From: Variovorax paradoxus
Lineage (GTDB): Bacteria; Pseudomonadota; Gammaproteobacteria; Burkholderiales; Burkholderiaceae_C
Reading direction: 5' to 3'
Length of the DNA stretch: 64,000 nt
NCBI GenBank assembly: GCA_016806145.1
Contig: CP063166.1
Coordinates: 6,602,456-6,666,455 of the forward strand
Notes under the pieces: generated by a model
Seen by the model: the letters and a program-made list of their open reading frames with translations, nothing else
Databases searched by the model: none
Told to the model about the DNA's origin: nothing
Shown here: positions 63,900 through 64,000 of the stretch, piece after piece
Layout: every line of letters starts with the position of its first letter
Position numbering within the stretch: the stretch's first letter is position 1
Made by a program: the position numbers and the translations under genes

Positions 63900-63940
63900 G
63901 GTTTTGACAAGTTAGAATGCGCGGCGCCTTCCAGCAGAGA

Positions 63941-63949
63941 ATATCCACA
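63941..63949 (+). promoter_or_regulatory. DnaA box (one mismatch)
   Basis: ATATCCACA differs from TTATCCACA at one base. It lies 17 bases before the dnaA start. Confidence 0.65.
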
Positions 63950-63966
63950 ATACAAACAGCAAAAAA

Positions 63967-64000
63967 ATGGCAGAGGGAACCATCCAAAATCCGAGCGCCC
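63967..64000 (+). CDS. dnaA: Chromosomal replication initiator DnaA, first codons
   Basis: Eleven codons (MAEGTIQNPSA) from ATG 63967 to the right edge. Identity is inferred from position: rpmH-rnpA diverge from dnaA in this clade and DnaA boxes lie just upstream. The visible residues alone are too few for proof. Confidence 0.75.
   Translation, partial: MAEGTIQNPSA

Larger units (their letters stand above)
63631..63966. other. rpmH-dnaA intergenic region, probable origin-proximal sequence
   Basis: A 336-base divergent region without a supported gene. The left half (63631-63818) is the rpmH leader. The right part holds a promoter for rpmH and two DnaA boxes next to dnaA. The AT content rises toward 63900-63966. 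This may be part of oriC, although the AT-rich unwinding element could equally lie beyond dnaA outside the window. Confidence 0.7.

Noticed and set aside
63904..63909. TTGACA upstream of dnaA as a -35 element
   Set aside because: No acceptable -10 occurs at 16-18 bases; TAGAAT is only 3 bases away.

Overview
The window is a high-GC, gene-dense chromosomal segment of a Comamonadaceae betaproteobacterium. Variovorax or a close relative is my best reading, inferred from protein sequences, gene order and a structured intergenic repeat near 21.8 kb. It ends at the replication origin side of the chromosome: rnpA-rpmH run leftward and dnaA begins at the right edge, with DnaA boxes between them. I see no tRNA, rRNA, CRISPR array, insertion sequence, prophage or integrase. 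About 47 protein genes are supported, almost all intact; one alpha/beta hydrolase carries a frameshift.

Layout. 0-5.2 kb: gap (partial) and tkt leftward, then speD-murU-pepP rightward. 5.2-9.1 kb: an iron-related trio (DUF3649, PepSY-TM, DUF3325) behind a clear Fur box, and an exported phytase-like esterase. 9.1-17.5 kb: PBP1C and a 2007-residue bacterial alpha-2-macroglobulin. 17.6-21.7 kb: five overlapping genes (FAD oxidoreductase, saccharopine-reductase-like, SRPBCC, DoxX-like, DUF2269). 21.9-26.4 kb: a membrane/polyamine module (SPFH-SHOCT, DUF4178 zinc ribbon, DUF350, membrane aminopropyltransferase). 26.5-30.3 kb: maeB, then a secreted barnase-like RNase with its barstar. 30.3-38.8 kb: lptD-surA-rsmA, divergent amgK, rsmE and an exported M20 peptidase. 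38.9-48.7 kb: YidB, an MFS transporter, DUF4132, the frameshifted hydrolase, an M20 dipeptidase, DUF72, bactofilin and a K+ channel. 48.7-52.7 kb: YigZ, metX-metW under a SAM-II riboswitch, a GDT1-type Mn exporter under a yybP-ykoY riboswitch, and a glycine-rich RRM protein. 52.8-58.9 kb: SDR, kdsD-kdsC-lptC, a KefB-type antiporter and a zinc-ribbon protein. 58.9-64 kb: a CNB protein, mnmE, yidC-yidD-rnpA-rpmH, origin region, dnaA.

How the parts connect. Envelope biogenesis is the dominant theme: lptD, surA, lptC, kdsC, kdsD, amgK, murU, pbpC, yidC, yidD, alpha-2-macroglobulin and bactofilin. AmgK and MurU together give the MurNAc salvage route, although their genes lie 32 kb apart here. SpeD supplies decarboxylated SAM, the co-substrate an aminopropyltransferase such as the one at 21.9 kb would use. 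Three metabolite-responsive elements are readable directly: a Fur box (iron), a SAM-II riboswitch (methionine) and a yybP-ykoY riboswitch (Mn2+).

The most interesting less-described material is the SPFH/DUF4178/DUF350/aminopropyltransferase module with the adjacent five-gene redox cassette, followed by the barnase-barstar locus.
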